From Streptomyces sparsogenes (lineage in GTDB: Bacteria > Actinomycetota > Actinomycetes > Streptomycetales > Streptomycetaceae): a stretch of 61,549 nucleotides of DNA. Below are positions 8,120-16,060 of the stretch, piece after piece; the first letter of the stretch is position 1, and the number at the start of each line of letters is the position of its first letter. The position numbers and the translations under genes were made by a program. The stretch covers positions 1 to 61,549 of the forward strand of contig NZ_MAXF01000159.1 of the NCBI RefSeq assembly GCF_001704635.1. Reading direction: 5' to 3'. Below the pieces are notes generated by a model, which was not told the origin of the DNA, made no database searches, and was given only the letters and a program-made list of their open reading frames with translations.

Positions 8120-9289
8120 TCAGTTGGGTCCGAACTCGTTGAATCGCACGATCTCCTCGATCGTTTTCCGCAGTTTCAGCTCGTCCGGGTCGGAGACGAT
8201 TGCCTGGCCGACGCGGCCGTACGGCCCGATCGGCGCATCGGGCGATGAATCGTAGTCGATCAGATCGAAAGTGAAGTTGCGTTCGAAGTCCTTTTGGGTC
8301 AGCTTGCCGTCGCTGGACGGGCGCAGCAGAATGCATCCGTGAAAGCGATCCGGCGTCCTTTGGTTACTCAGGGCTTTGGACGCTCCCTCTCCGAGCGCGA
8401 GGCTGATTTCGACGTCGAAGAGGTCGACGCCGTATGTCAGCTCGTTGATCTGAGGGGCCAGGCCGCCTGGGATGCGGATGGCGCACTCGCCGAAAGTCAG
8501 CCCCGCCTCCGCCTGGAAGATCTCCAGGTGGAATACGCAATCGGGTGCGTCCAGGCCGGCGAGTGCCTGCGTGGCGATCGCCTCCGACTCATCGAACAGT
8601 GTTGAATGCCGCCTTCGGTCGAGCAGATAGGCGGCCATGATGCCGCCCTGCGCGGCCCTCAGCGGTGATACGTGGTAGCTGCTCATGGACGACCACCGGA
8701 GGCCGCCGTCCTCCCAGACCCCGTCGACATAAACCTCCGGGGCGTCGATGAAGGACTCGGCGACGATCTGGACGTCCGATCGGCCCGGGAACGGCTCCAG
8801 GGCTCGCGCATACTCTTCCGGGGAACGGACGATGCTCGTACGGAGCGAGCCGGCTCCGGTCGCCGGTTTGACCACGAAGACGTCCCCCAGGTCGTCGGCG
8901 AGTTCCGCGAACGACGTGTCCTGTGACACGTACCGGCAGCGAGCCCGCCTGATATGGGACGGCAGCCTGCTCTTCTGAAGGTACTTGTCCCGGAAATACA
9001 GGGCCGTCTTGGAGTCCGTGTTCCCGGGCAGGTTCAGCTGTTGCCGCAAATAGGTTGCCCCGAAGACGCCCATCTCATGGACGCTCAGCGCCCCCGCCAC
9101 GTCGTCGATACGCGCGGAGAGTACCGCCCGCAGCACTTCCTGGACATCCTCGATATCGGCGACACGACTGAATCTCGTGCCATTCGGGGGGATTGCCGGC
9201 GCCTGCGCGATGTAGTAGGGATCCAGTCCTCGGCGCCGCAGTGCCTGATCGAGATCGCCTCTGTATCCGATAACAATCATCGTCGGCAT
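8120..9289 (-). CDS. ATP-grasp domain-containing ligase
   Basis: 389 residues. The N-terminal pre-ATP-grasp part begins MPTMIVIGYRGDLDQAL. Then come DSKTALYFRDKYLQKSRLP (substrate/lysine region), DVFVVKPATGAGSLRTSIV (ATP-binding Lys and glycine-rich loop), VQIVAESFIDAPEVYVDGV, and HLEIFQAEAGLTFGECAIR with acidic and Arg/Asn-type Mg/ATP ligands. Such proteins join a carboxylate to an amine, alcohol or thiol, often in peptide or natural-product synthesis. There is no partner gene. Base composition is clearly less GC-rich than the neighbours, suggesting transfer. GGGGAGG lies a few bases upstream of the ATG. Confidence 0.88.
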   Translation of the reverse strand: MPTMIVIGYRGDLDQALRRRGLDPYYIAQAPAIPPNGTRFSRVADIEDVQEVLRAVLSARIDDVAGALSVHEMGVFGATYLRQQLNLPGNTDSKTALYFRDKYLQKSRLPSHIRRARCRYVSQDTSFAELADDLGDVFVVKPATGAGSLRTSIVRSPEEYARALEPFPGRSDVQIVAESFIDAPEVYVDGVWEDGGLRWSSMSSYHVSPLRAAQGGIMAAYLLDRRRHSTLFDESEAIATQALAGLDAPDCVFHLEIFQAEAGLTFGECAIRIPGGLAPQINELTYGVDLFDVEISLALGEGASKALSNQRTPDRFHGCILLRPSSDGKLTQKDFERNFTFDLIDYDSSPDAPIGPYGRVGQAIVSDPDELKLRKTIEEIVRFNEFGPN

Positions 9290-9430
9290 TCTTGCCTCCC
9301 CGGATTACGGCCGGCCAAGACTTCGAAGAAGTCTGCATCATTTCACAGGGGTGCGGAGATGTGATCCTTTGCGGGATGGGGTGTGGCGCACGTCACAATG
9401 CGGCTCATGGGAGGAATGGAATAGCTCGCG

Positions 9431-10315
9431 TCATTCCCGCCCGTCGGGTCGGGTCCCGAATGACCCCGCCGCTCTCGCCTCCTCACCGGCCAGGAACGGA
9501 CGCAACAGCGCGAGCAGGGCGCGGGGCCGGTGCAGGGGGATGATGTGGCCGCAGTTTTCGATGACGTGTCCGGTGAGATTGTCGGTGAACGGGCGGAGTT
9601 GGTGTTCCAGGGCGGCACCCACCGGCTGGGCGCCCAGCGCCATCGTCGGCACCGTCAGGCGGGCGGTGGCGACCGCCTGCTCGATCTGCACCGCGCTCTC
9701 GGGCAGGGCCCGGTAGTACGAGAACGCGCGGCTCAACGCCTGACGGCCGGTGTACGCGCGGACGAAGGCGTCCCGGAGGGCGGGGCGCACGCCGTCGCCG
9801 AGCGTGCCGGCGCGCAGAAACCAGTCGACGTAAGCGGCCTCGTTGCCCTCCAGAACGGTCTCGGCGAGGCCGGGCGCGGCGGCGTGGAAGCCGAACCACC
9901 ACGGCGGCCCGCCGGCGAGGAAGTCCTCGGCGCCGGGCAGCCTGCCCAGCAGGGACTCCATGACGACCAGGCGCCGGACGAGGCCGGGGCGGCGCAGGGC
10001 GAGGAGGAAGGCCGGCGCGGTGCCCGCGTCGATGCCCACCACGGCGGCCGAGGACACCCCGAGCGCGGTCAGAAGCGCCTCGGCGTCCTCGGCCAGGGTG
10101 CCCGCGTCGTACCCGGAGGCGGCACGGCTGCTCGCGCCGAACCCGCGCAGGTCGGGCGCGATGAGGCGGTAGTGGTCGGACAGCTCGGCCATGACGTCCG
10201 TCCACAGCTCCCAGGTGTGCGGGAAGCCATGCAGCAGCAGGACGGCCGGGCCCGATCCGGCGAGGGCGACGTTCAGTTCGACACCGTTGACGGGGACGCG
10301 TCGCAGCTCGGGCAT
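9431..10315 (-). CDS. Alpha/beta hydrolase, epoxide-hydrolase-like (Asp nucleophile)
   Basis: 294 residues. Oxyanion motif LLHGFPHTWELW; nucleophile elbow VVGIDAGTAPA with Asp96 instead of Ser; late His in NCGHIIPLHRP. An Asp nucleophile is the mark of epoxide hydrolases and haloalkane dehalogenases, as opposed to esterases. The usual Trp/His after the Asp is Ala here, so activity is less certain. It is divergent from the HxlR regulator gene, with a small inverted repeat in the shared promoter, so it is probably that regulator's target. Confidence 0.9.
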   Translation of the reverse strand: MPELRRVPVNGVELNVALAGSGPAVLLLHGFPHTWELWTDVMAELSDHYRLIAPDLRGFGASSRAASGYDAGTLAEDAEALLTALGVSSAAVVGIDAGTAPAFLLALRRPGLVRRLVVMESLLGRLPGAEDFLAGGPPWWFGFHAAAPGLAETVLEGNEAAYVDWFLRAGTLGDGVRPALRDAFVRAYTGRQALSRAFSYYRALPESAVQIEQAVATARLTVPTMALGAQPVGAALEHQLRPFTDNLTGHVIENCGHIIPLHRPRALLALLRPFLAGEEARAAGSFGTRPDGRE

Positions 10316-10371
10316 GGGGGGCTCCCTGATGTGTGGTGAAGGGGGGTGGTGAAGATTGGTGACAAGGTCAC

Positions 10372-10385
10372 GTTAGGGAACTAAC
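10372..10385. promoter_or_regulatory. Inverted repeat GTTAG-GGAA-CTAAC in divergent promoter
   Basis: Five-bp arms around four bases in the 116-bp gap between the alpha/beta hydrolase and HxlR genes. HxlR proteins bind short palindromes in such divergent promoters, so this is a candidate operator. It is rich in A/T for this genome. Confidence 0.55.
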
Positions 10386-10431
10386 CTGGCCCGCCCAAGA
10401 CGGCACTTTCCCTTCAGGTGGTGAGCCCCAG

Positions 10432-10845
10432 GTGACCACGTCGAGCCCCGGCGGACCCGACCAGCGGCCCGGTGACCGCGGTGACCTGCTGGATCCGCGC
10501 TGCCCGACCCGCCAGTTACTCGACCGCATCGGCACCAAGTGGACGTCGATGGCGGTCAAGGTGCTGGCCGAGGAGGCTCCGGGCGAGCTCCGCTTCGCGG
10601 AACTGCGGCGGCGCATCCCGGGCATCTCACAGAAGATGCTGTCCACCACCCTGCAGAGCATGGCCCGCGACGGCCTGGTCGCACGCCGCGTGGAACCCAC
10701 CGTGCCGCCCGCCGTCCACTACCGGCTCACCGAGCTCGGCCTGTCCCTCGAAAGGCCGCTCTCCGCCCTGCGGGTCTGGGCCGAGACGCACATGCCGGAG
10801 ATCGACCGCAACAACCAGCTCGCCGACGAGTCGCCCCCCGCCTAG
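10432..10845 (+). CDS. HxlR-family winged-helix regulator with a TTA codon
   Basis: 137 residues with the one-domain HxlR wHTH: PTRQLLDRIGTKWTSMAVKV, then LRFAELRRRIPGISQKMLS and LQSMARDGLVARRV. These dimeric regulators usually control the divergent gene, here the epoxide-hydrolase-like enzyme. A TTA leucine codon is present in frame at 10516-10518 (in TRQLLD), so translation should need the rare bldA tRNA in Streptomyces, linking the regulator to development. GTG start chosen at 10432; an earlier GTG at 10421 is out of frame. Confidence 0.9.
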   Translation: MTTSSPGGPDQRPGDRGDLLDPRCPTRQLLDRIGTKWTSMAVKVLAEEAPGELRFAELRRRIPGISQKMLSTTLQSMARDGLVARRVEPTVPPAVHYRLTELGLSLERPLSALRVWAETHMPEIDRNNQLADESPPA

Positions 10846-10876
10846 GCCGTGCATCGAACGCGCAGGTCACAGCGGC

Positions 10877-12175
10877 TTATCGAGGCGAACCCAGGTCCTG
10901 CCGCAAGTCCTGTTGCAGGTCCTTCAGCGCCTGCTTGCCGCTCTTGTCGCCGGTCAGGGCGGCGTACACCTGCTGCTGGACGGAGGAGGTCACATCGCCG
11001 TACCGCACGACCCGCGGACGCGGCACGGCAGTCTCGATGGACTGCTTCAGGACGGGCAGGTACGGATACCGCTTGGTCAGCGACGCGTCGTCGTACAGCG
11101 CCGCGTAGGGCGGGGCGAAGGCGGCGTCCTTGAGGAACGTCCTCGCGCTTTCCTGGCTGGTGAGGAACTTGATCAAGTCCACCGCCGTGGCCTTGTTCCT
11201 GGCGTAGGAGCAAAGGGCCAGGTTGTGCCCGCCCAGGCTGGAGGAGCCGGGTCCGTTCAGACCGGGCAGCGGCGCGACCGCGAACTTCCCCGCCACCTTG
11301 CTCTTCCGCGCCATGGAGTACACATACGGCCAGTTGCGCAGGAAGATCAGCTTCCCGGACTCGAACGCCCGCCGGCCGTCCTCCTCCTGGTAGGTGAGGG
11401 CCTCGTGGGGAATCGTGCCGTCCTTGAAGGATCGGACCAGGAAGTCCAGGCCCTTCCTGGCCTCAGGGGTGTCGAGGTGCGGCCTGCCGTCGGCGTCGGT
11501 CACGACCCCGCCGGCCGACTGCACGGCCTCGGAGAAGTTGACCGTAAGGCCCTCGTACTTCCGGAACTGCCCTGCGTAGCAGGACATGTCCTCGGCCTCG
11601 GGCATCTTCTTCACCCGGGCGCAGTCCGCCTTCATCCGTGACCAGGTCGTCGGGGGCTTGGCGATGCCGGCCTTCTTCAGCAGATCGGCGCGGTAGTACA
11701 GCAGGCCGCCGTCCGAACTGAACGGCACGGCGTACAGGCCGCCGCGATACTCGCCCGTCTCCACTACCGGCTTCTCCATCTCGTGCAGGGGGAATTGCTT
11801 CCCGGGCAGCTTGTCGATCCACCGATGGGCCGCGAACTCCGATGTCCACACGACGTCGAGGGAGAGCACCGTGTAGGCGTCGGATTTCGTCTCCGCGTTA
11901 TGGGTCATCTGCTGACGCTGCGAGTCGGCGTCCGTCGGCAGCTGGAGGAAGGTGGCCTTCTCCTCGCGGTGCAGCCTGTTCCAGCGATCGAGCGCCGCTT
12001 GGATCGCGCCCGTCGTGTCCTTGCCGCCCACGAACGCGATGGGGCCCCGGCCTTCGAACGACGCGTCCCCCGTCCGCTCCCCGGAGCCGCTGCCGCCCGA
12101 CGAGCCGCAGGCGGTCATGGCGAGCCCGAGGGCGAGGGCCCCGGCCGAGCACCGCAGGGCTGTGGTGGTGACCAT
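10877..12175 (-). CDS. ABC transporter solute-binding lipoprotein (orphan)
   Basis: 432 residues. Signal peptide with lipobox ending LAMTAC (Cys23), followed by a Gly/Ser linker GSSGGSGSG. The mature part is an extracellular solute-binding family 1 protein: DVVWTSEFAAHRWIDKLPGK, GGLYAVPFSSDGGLLYYRAD, FLTSQESARTFLKDAAFAPP. It should be lipid-anchored outside the membrane and bind a sugar or oligosaccharide. There are no permease or ATPase genes within reach, so it must share a transporter encoded elsewhere or be left over. An upstream in-frame start (12200) is out; ATG 12175 begins the signal peptide. Confidence 0.93.
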   Translation of the reverse strand: MVTTTALRCSAGALALGLAMTACGSSGGSGSGERTGDASFEGRGPIAFVGGKDTTGAIQAALDRWNRLHREEKATFLQLPTDADSQRQQMTHNAETKSDAYTVLSLDVVWTSEFAAHRWIDKLPGKQFPLHEMEKPVVETGEYRGGLYAVPFSSDGGLLYYRADLLKKAGIAKPPTTWSRMKADCARVKKMPEAEDMSCYAGQFRKYEGLTVNFSEAVQSAGGVVTDADGRPHLDTPEARKGLDFLVRSFKDGTIPHEALTYQEEDGRRAFESGKLIFLRNWPYVYSMARKSKVAGKFAVAPLPGLNGPGSSSLGGHNLALCSYARNKATAVDLIKFLTSQESARTFLKDAAFAPPYAALYDDASLTKRYPYLPVLKQSIETAVPRPRVVRYGDVTSSVQQQVYAALTGDKSGKQALKDLQQDLRQDLGSPR

Positions 12176-12281
12176 GAAACTCCTCCGTCTTCCTCAGCAC
12201 GACACCTGGGGCGGCACCGGGGGCCCGACCGTAGTACAGAGGGGTCCGCCGCGGATGTGGGCGCGCCAGGAGCCGGCGTCG

Positions 12282-12929
12282 TCAGGCCGAGGTGCCGACC
12301 ATGCCGCGCAGCAGTTCCGCGAACCCCTTGCGCAGCGCCGCGCGGCCGGGCACGGCGGCATGGTCCACCCCGGCGGCACAGAGGAACATCAGCCCCTCGC
12401 ACCACGCGGCGAGCGACTGGGCATGGCGTCGCGGTTCGGCGGATCCCAGGGCCGTCAGCAGCGACTCCAGCGGCTCCCGGAAGCCGCGTCCGGCCGTGTC
12501 GTAGAACTCCCGCAGCTCGGGTCGGCGGGTCGCCTCCAGGGCCAGTTCGTAACGGGCGATCAGCAGGGCGCGCTGACCGGTCAGGGCGCGGTGCAGGGCG
12601 AGGGCGAGGGCGTCGGCCACCGCGTCGAGCGCGTCGCCGTTCCGGCCGTCGGCGGTGTCGAGGGGGCTGCCGCCCGGGTGCGGCATCTCGCCGGGTGTGA
12701 GTACCCGCGCCTCCCGCTCGGCCAGCCGTCGGACGGCCGCCGCGAGGAGGGCGGCGCGGGTGCGGGCGTGGTTGGAGGTCGAGCCCTGCGGCAGCCCGGC
12801 CGCCTCGTCCACCGCGCGATGGGTCAGGCCCCGCATGCCGCGCTCGGCCAGCAGCGCGAGGGCGGTGTCGGCGATGAGCTCGGCGCGGGATCCGCCGGCC
12901 CGGGCGGCGGGGGTCTGATCAGCGGTCAT
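12282..12929 (-). CDS. TetR-family transcriptional regulator
   Basis: About 215 residues. N-terminal HTH: ELIADTALALLAERGMRG then THRAVDEAAGLPQGSTSNHA; the C-terminal ligand domain ends LRGMVGTSA. It is divergent from an FAD monooxygenase, with two mirror-image operators in the 74-bp gap, so it almost surely represses that gene and itself. ATG 12929 is chosen; a TTG nine bases upstream is also in frame. The inducer is unknown, likely an aromatic or polyketide-like substrate of the monooxygenase. Confidence 0.92.
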   Translation of the reverse strand: MTADQTPAARAGGSRAELIADTALALLAERGMRGLTHRAVDEAAGLPQGSTSNHARTRAALLAAAVRRLAEREARVLTPGEMPHPGGSPLDTADGRNGDALDAVADALALALHRALTGQRALLIARYELALEATRRPELREFYDTAGRGFREPLESLLTALGSAEPRRHAQSLAAWCEGLMFLCAAGVDHAAVPGRAALRKGFAELLRGMVGTSA

Positions 12930-12950
12930 GGCCCCCAACCTATCTCCCCG

Positions 12951-12990
12951 ACTACAGGTGTAGTAGCTTGGCGGTTACTACACCTGTAGT
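12951..12990. promoter_or_regulatory. Double TetR operator: 15-bp perfect inverted repeat
   Basis: ACTACAGGTGTAGTA (12951-12965) and its exact reverse complement (12976-12990) are separated by 10 bp. Each arm is itself nearly palindromic (ACTACAGGTGTAGT), so there are two TetR sites with 25-bp centre spacing in a 74-bp divergent promoter. Simultaneous control of the TetR and monooxygenase genes is the natural reading. Confidence 0.85.
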
Positions 12991-13003
12991 GTCGGGAGGA
13001 ATC

Positions 13004-14194
13004 ATGAAGCAACCCCGTGCCGTCGTCATGGGCGCCGGAGTCGGCGGACTCACCGCCGCCGCGGCCCTGCACCGCAGCGGCTGGGCCGTCACCGTCCTGG
13101 AACGCGCCGCCACCCTGGAACCCGTCGGCGCCGCGATCTCGCTCGCCCCCAACGGCCAACGCGCCCTCGATGTGATCGGGCTCGGCGACGACATACGCGC
13201 CCTGGCCGCCTGGCGGGGCGACGGCGAGCTGCGCACCCCCGGCGGGCGCCGGCTCGCCCGGATGGACGGCGCGGCGGCGAACGGGCGGTTCGGCGGACCG
13301 ACCGTCCTCCTCCACCGCGCGACCCTCGTGGACCTGCTCGCCTCCCGGCTGCCCGGGGACCTCGTACGCACCGGGGCCGCCGCCGAACTGGCCGACCCCG
13401 GGGCCGCCGACCGCCCCGCGCGCGTGACCGTGGCGAACGAGGAGCTCGAGGCCGAACTCGTGGTCGCCGCCGACGGCATCCACTCGGCGGCCCGCGGCGT
13501 CCTCTTCCCCGGCCGGCCCGGGCCCCGCTACGCCGGATTCACCACCTGGCGCATCGTCGCCCCCGCCCCCGCGCGGCCCTTCACGCCGCACGAGACCTGG
13601 GGGCGGGGACGGCTCTGGGGCACGCAGCCGCTCCTGGACGGCCGCGTCTACGCCTACGCGGCGGCCTTCACCCCGGAGGGCGGACGCGCGCCCGACGACG
13701 AGAGGGCCGAACTGCTCCGGCTCTTCGGCGACTGGCACCGGCCGATCCCCGATCTCCTCGCGGCCCTCGAACCGGGCGATGTGCTGCGCCACGACATCCG
13801 CCACCAGACCGAACCGCTGCCCGCCTACCACCGGGGCCGCACCGTCCTCCTCGGCGACGCGGCCCATGCGATGGCCCCGACCCTGGGGCAGGGCGGCAAC
13901 CAGGCCATCGAGGACGCCGTCGTCCTCGCCCACCACGTGGCCGCCGGCGACGCCGCTGCCAACACCTCCGATCTGCCGGGCGCGCTGGCCGCGTACACCC
14001 GCGACCGGCTGCCCCGCACGATGGACATCGTGCGCCGCTCGGCGCTCAGCAGCCGCATGCCGGCCCTGTCCAGCGCCCCCGCGGTCGCCCTGCGCGACGC
14101 CGTGGTGGCCGCGGTCAGCCGGCTGGTCCCCGGCCTGCTGCTGCGGGGCTTCGACGGCATAGCCGACTGGCGCCCGCCGGGCCCGCGGCAGTGA
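13004..14194 (+). CDS. FAD-dependent aromatic monooxygenase (group A)
   Basis: 396 residues. FAD motif near the start (VVMGAGVGGLTAAAALHRSG), the DG motif ELVVAADGIHSAARG (about residue 155), and the GD motif VLLGDAAHAMAPTLGQGGNQ (about residue 285). This layout is that of p-hydroxybenzoate-hydroxylase-type enzymes (also zeaxanthin/tetracycline-type hydroxylases) that use NAD(P)H and O2. ATG 13004 follows GGGAGGA. It is controlled by the divergent TetR through the twin operators. The substrate is unknown; it may be a drug-modifying or catabolic hydroxylase. Confidence 0.93.
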   Translation: MKQPRAVVMGAGVGGLTAAAALHRSGWAVTVLERAATLEPVGAAISLAPNGQRALDVIGLGDDIRALAAWRGDGELRTPGGRRLARMDGAAANGRFGGPTVLLHRATLVDLLASRLPGDLVRTGAAAELADPGAADRPARVTVANEELEAELVVAADGIHSAARGVLFPGRPGPRYAGFTTWRIVAPAPARPFTPHETWGRGRLWGTQPLLDGRVYAYAAAFTPEGGRAPDDERAELLRLFGDWHRPIPDLLAALEPGDVLRHDIRHQTEPLPAYHRGRTVLLGDAAHAMAPTLGQGGNQAIEDAVVLAHHVAAGDAAANTSDLPGALAAYTRDRLPRTMDIVRRSALSSRMPALSSAPAVALRDAVVAAVSRLVPGLLLRGFDGIADWRPPGPRQ

Positions 14195-14271
14195 CGGGCC
14201 CGGCAGGGTCCGGGCGGACCTGACCGCTCCTCGCGAGCGGCGGCGCAGGGTCGAGCGGATCGATGACCGAT

Positions 14272-14289
14272 CTACTGCGATCGCAGTAG
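14272..14289. promoter_or_regulatory. Perfect 18-bp palindrome upstream of the MMPL remnant
   Basis: CTACTGCGATCGCAGTAG is perfectly symmetric and looks like a TetR operator. It stands about 115 bp upstream of the start of an MMPL-type N-terminus that is no longer a full gene. The cognate regulator is not adjacent. Confidence 0.7.
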
Positions 14290-14404
14290 GCGAAAGTGTC
14301 TGCGCCCGGCCAACGACGACGGACCAGGGGAAATGCGAGCGTGAGGGTGGGCCGGGACCGCCTGCCCACCCTCGTGTGGCGTACTGCTGGAAAGGCTCGT
14401 CGTG

Positions 14405-14515
14405 ATGTCCCCCCTCGCCCGCTGGTGCCACCGACACCGGCTCGCCGTCGTCCTGCTCTCGGTGGGCCTCTCGCTCGCCCTGGGCGCGGGAGGCGCTGCG
14501 GGACGGGGATCCGCA
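14405..14515 (+). pseudogene. Remnant of an MMPL-family transporter (N-terminus only)
   Basis: The start MSPLARWCHRHRLAVVLL followed by a first membrane helix SVGLSLALGAGGAAGRG closely matches the opening of MMPL (RND-like lipid/drug exporter) proteins, which run about 700 residues. Here similarity stops after about 37 codons and the frame runs on into unrelated sequence that overlaps the GNAT gene. The region 14195-14628 has no other gene: it contains the operator-like palindrome at 14272, a GGAAAGG ribosome site before this start, and the GNAT promoter. Reading: a deletion removed the body of an operator-controlled exporter. Confidence 0.55.
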
Positions 14516-14628
14516 GCGGAAGGTGCGGGGCGAGGGTGGGGAGCCACGCGTGTTCCTTGCGCGGCAAGGAGTCCGCGGGGCGTGGGGGAACGGCCCGGCG
14601 GCGGCCCGTTGCCCGATAGGCTGAGGGG

Positions 14629-15126
14629 ATGTTTACCGTTCGTCGCGCCGGCCCGTACGACGGGGACCGCCTGGGCGAGATCCACGCCGCCGCCTGGGAG
14701 GCGGCGTACGCCCCCTTCTTCGATCCGGAGTTCGCCGCCCGCGCGGTCGAGAGCAGGCGAACGCGGTGGCACGAAAGGATCGCACAGGGAGCGGCGACGA
14801 TCCTGCTGGCCGAACACGACCGTTGTCCTCTGGCGCTGTCCGCCTTCGGCCCGTCCCCGACCCGGCCGGGGCTCGCCGAGATCCTCACGTTTTACAGTCA
14901 CCCCGACAGCTGGGGCAGCGGTGTCGCCGCGGCGTTGATGACCGAGACGCTGCGTCATCTGCGCGACGGCGGTTTCGCCCGGGTGCACTTGTGGACACTG
15001 CGCGACACGCCGCGGTCCCGCCGCTTCTACACCAAGTGCGGCTTCACCGAGTGCGGCACCGCACGCACCCACGACTTCGGCGATGGGAACCCTCTTGACC
15101 AGGTCGAATACGAACGGGTGTGTTGA
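14629..15126 (+). CDS. GNAT family N-acetyltransferase
   Basis: 165 residues, single GNAT domain: MFTVRRAGPYDGDRLGEIHA at the start, the acetyl-CoA region ILTFYSHPDSWGSGVAAALM (the Q/RxxGxG/A loop here is SWGSGVAA), and LWTLRDTPRSRRFYTKCGF with the usual late Tyr. It acetylates an amine on a small molecule or protein; the substrate is unknown. It stands alone, following the MMPL remnant and converging with the LysR gene. Confidence 0.9.
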   Translation: MFTVRRAGPYDGDRLGEIHAAAWEAAYAPFFDPEFAARAVESRRTRWHERIAQGAATILLAEHDRCPLALSAFGPSPTRPGLAEILTFYSHPDSWGSGVAAALMTETLRHLRDGGFARVHLWTLRDTPRSRRFYTKCGFTECGTARTHDFGDGNPLDQVEYERVC

Positions 15127-15182
15127 TGCCCGGGAGCGGGTGGCCGCGGCCGGCGCCGGCCGTGGCCTCACGTACTGAGCGG

Positions 15183-15992
15183 TCAGGTGGGCCGCAGTGT
15201 GGCGGTGGCGATCTCCAGGAAGTCGCGTAGCGGCTTCTCCCGCCGGTCCCCGGCGACAGCCAGGTAGGTCTCGGCTTCCGGGGCGTCCGTGACGGGGAGG
15301 TGGACGAGGTCGGGGCGGGAGTAGGATCGCGCGACGCTCCGCGGGACGAGCGCGATGCCGTGCCCGGAGGCGATGAGCTCGAACTTCTCTTCCAGTGAGG
15401 AGGTGCGTCGCGTCGGCGCGTCGAGCATCCGCTCGCCGTCGAGGTCCGCGGTGGTGAGTTTCCGGCGGCCCGCCAGCGGGTGGGCCGCCGGCAGGCACGC
15501 GACCCTGGGCTCATGGCCGATGGGGATGGTGTGCAACCCCGAGTCGTTGAACGGCCGCCGCAGGTATCCGACCTGGGCCCGGCCGTCCCGGAGCGGCGCG
15601 TCCTGCTCCCACCAGCGCGCCGGGACGACATCGGTCTCGACATCCGGGTGGCGCGCCGTGAACGCCCGGATCGCGTCCGACACACGCAGCCCGGGAGAGA
15701 AGGCGACAACGAGCCGCTGGACACCCTGGTCCATATCCCGCACGCGCCGCACCGCCGCGGCGACGGTCGCGAGGATCCCCTGCGCCTCTCCGTAGAGCTG
15801 CTTCCCGGCGGCGGTCAGCTCCACCCTGCGGGTGGTCCGCACGAGCAGGGCGCACTCCAACTCCTGCTCCAGCGCCTTGATCTGACGGCTCAGAACGGGC
15901 TGGGCGATATAGAGCTGGTCCGCCGCTCGGCCGAAGTGCCGGTGCTCGGCCACCGCGACGAAGTAACGGAGCTTGCGCAGGTCGAGATCCAT
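15183..15992 (-). CDS. LysR-family transcriptional regulator
   Basis: 269 residues. Typical wHTH: LRKLRYFVAVAEHRHFGRAA then AQPVLSRQIKALEQELECAL. The effector domain follows (about 90-265); it is slightly short for the family. It is divergent from the NmrA-like gene with only 68 bp between starts, and a perfect inverted repeat overlaps its own start codon, so it likely controls both. ATG start at 15992. Confidence 0.93.
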   Translation of the reverse strand: MDLDLRKLRYFVAVAEHRHFGRAADQLYIAQPVLSRQIKALEQELECALLVRTTRRVELTAAGKQLYGEAQGILATVAAAVRRVRDMDQGVQRLVVAFSPGLRVSDAIRAFTARHPDVETDVVPARWWEQDAPLRDGRAQVGYLRRPFNDSGLHTIPIGHEPRVACLPAAHPLAGRRKLTTADLDGERMLDAPTRRTSSLEEKFELIASGHGIALVPRSVARSYSRPDLVHLPVTDAPEAETYLAVAGDRREKPLRDFLEIATATLRPT

Positions 15993-16005
15993 ACCTTCAA
16001 GGTAT
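15991..16005. promoter_or_regulatory. Inverted repeat ATACCTT-C-AAGGTAT at the LysR start
   Basis: A perfect 7-bp-arm inverted repeat overlapping the LysR start codon; a second CAAAGGTAT half-site follows at 16016-16024. This pair could be the LysR recognition and activation sites for the divergent promoter. Overlap with the start codon suggests strong autorepression. Confidence 0.65.
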
Positions 16006-16060
16006 CAATTGCCATCAAAGGTATTGGACCTCCGCGGGTGGCCGCGCCGAGACTCCACGC

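Noticed and set aside
14402..14938. Intact 178-residue secreted protein
   Set aside because: Only the first part resembles a real protein (MMPL start); the rest overlaps the GNAT gene in another frame.
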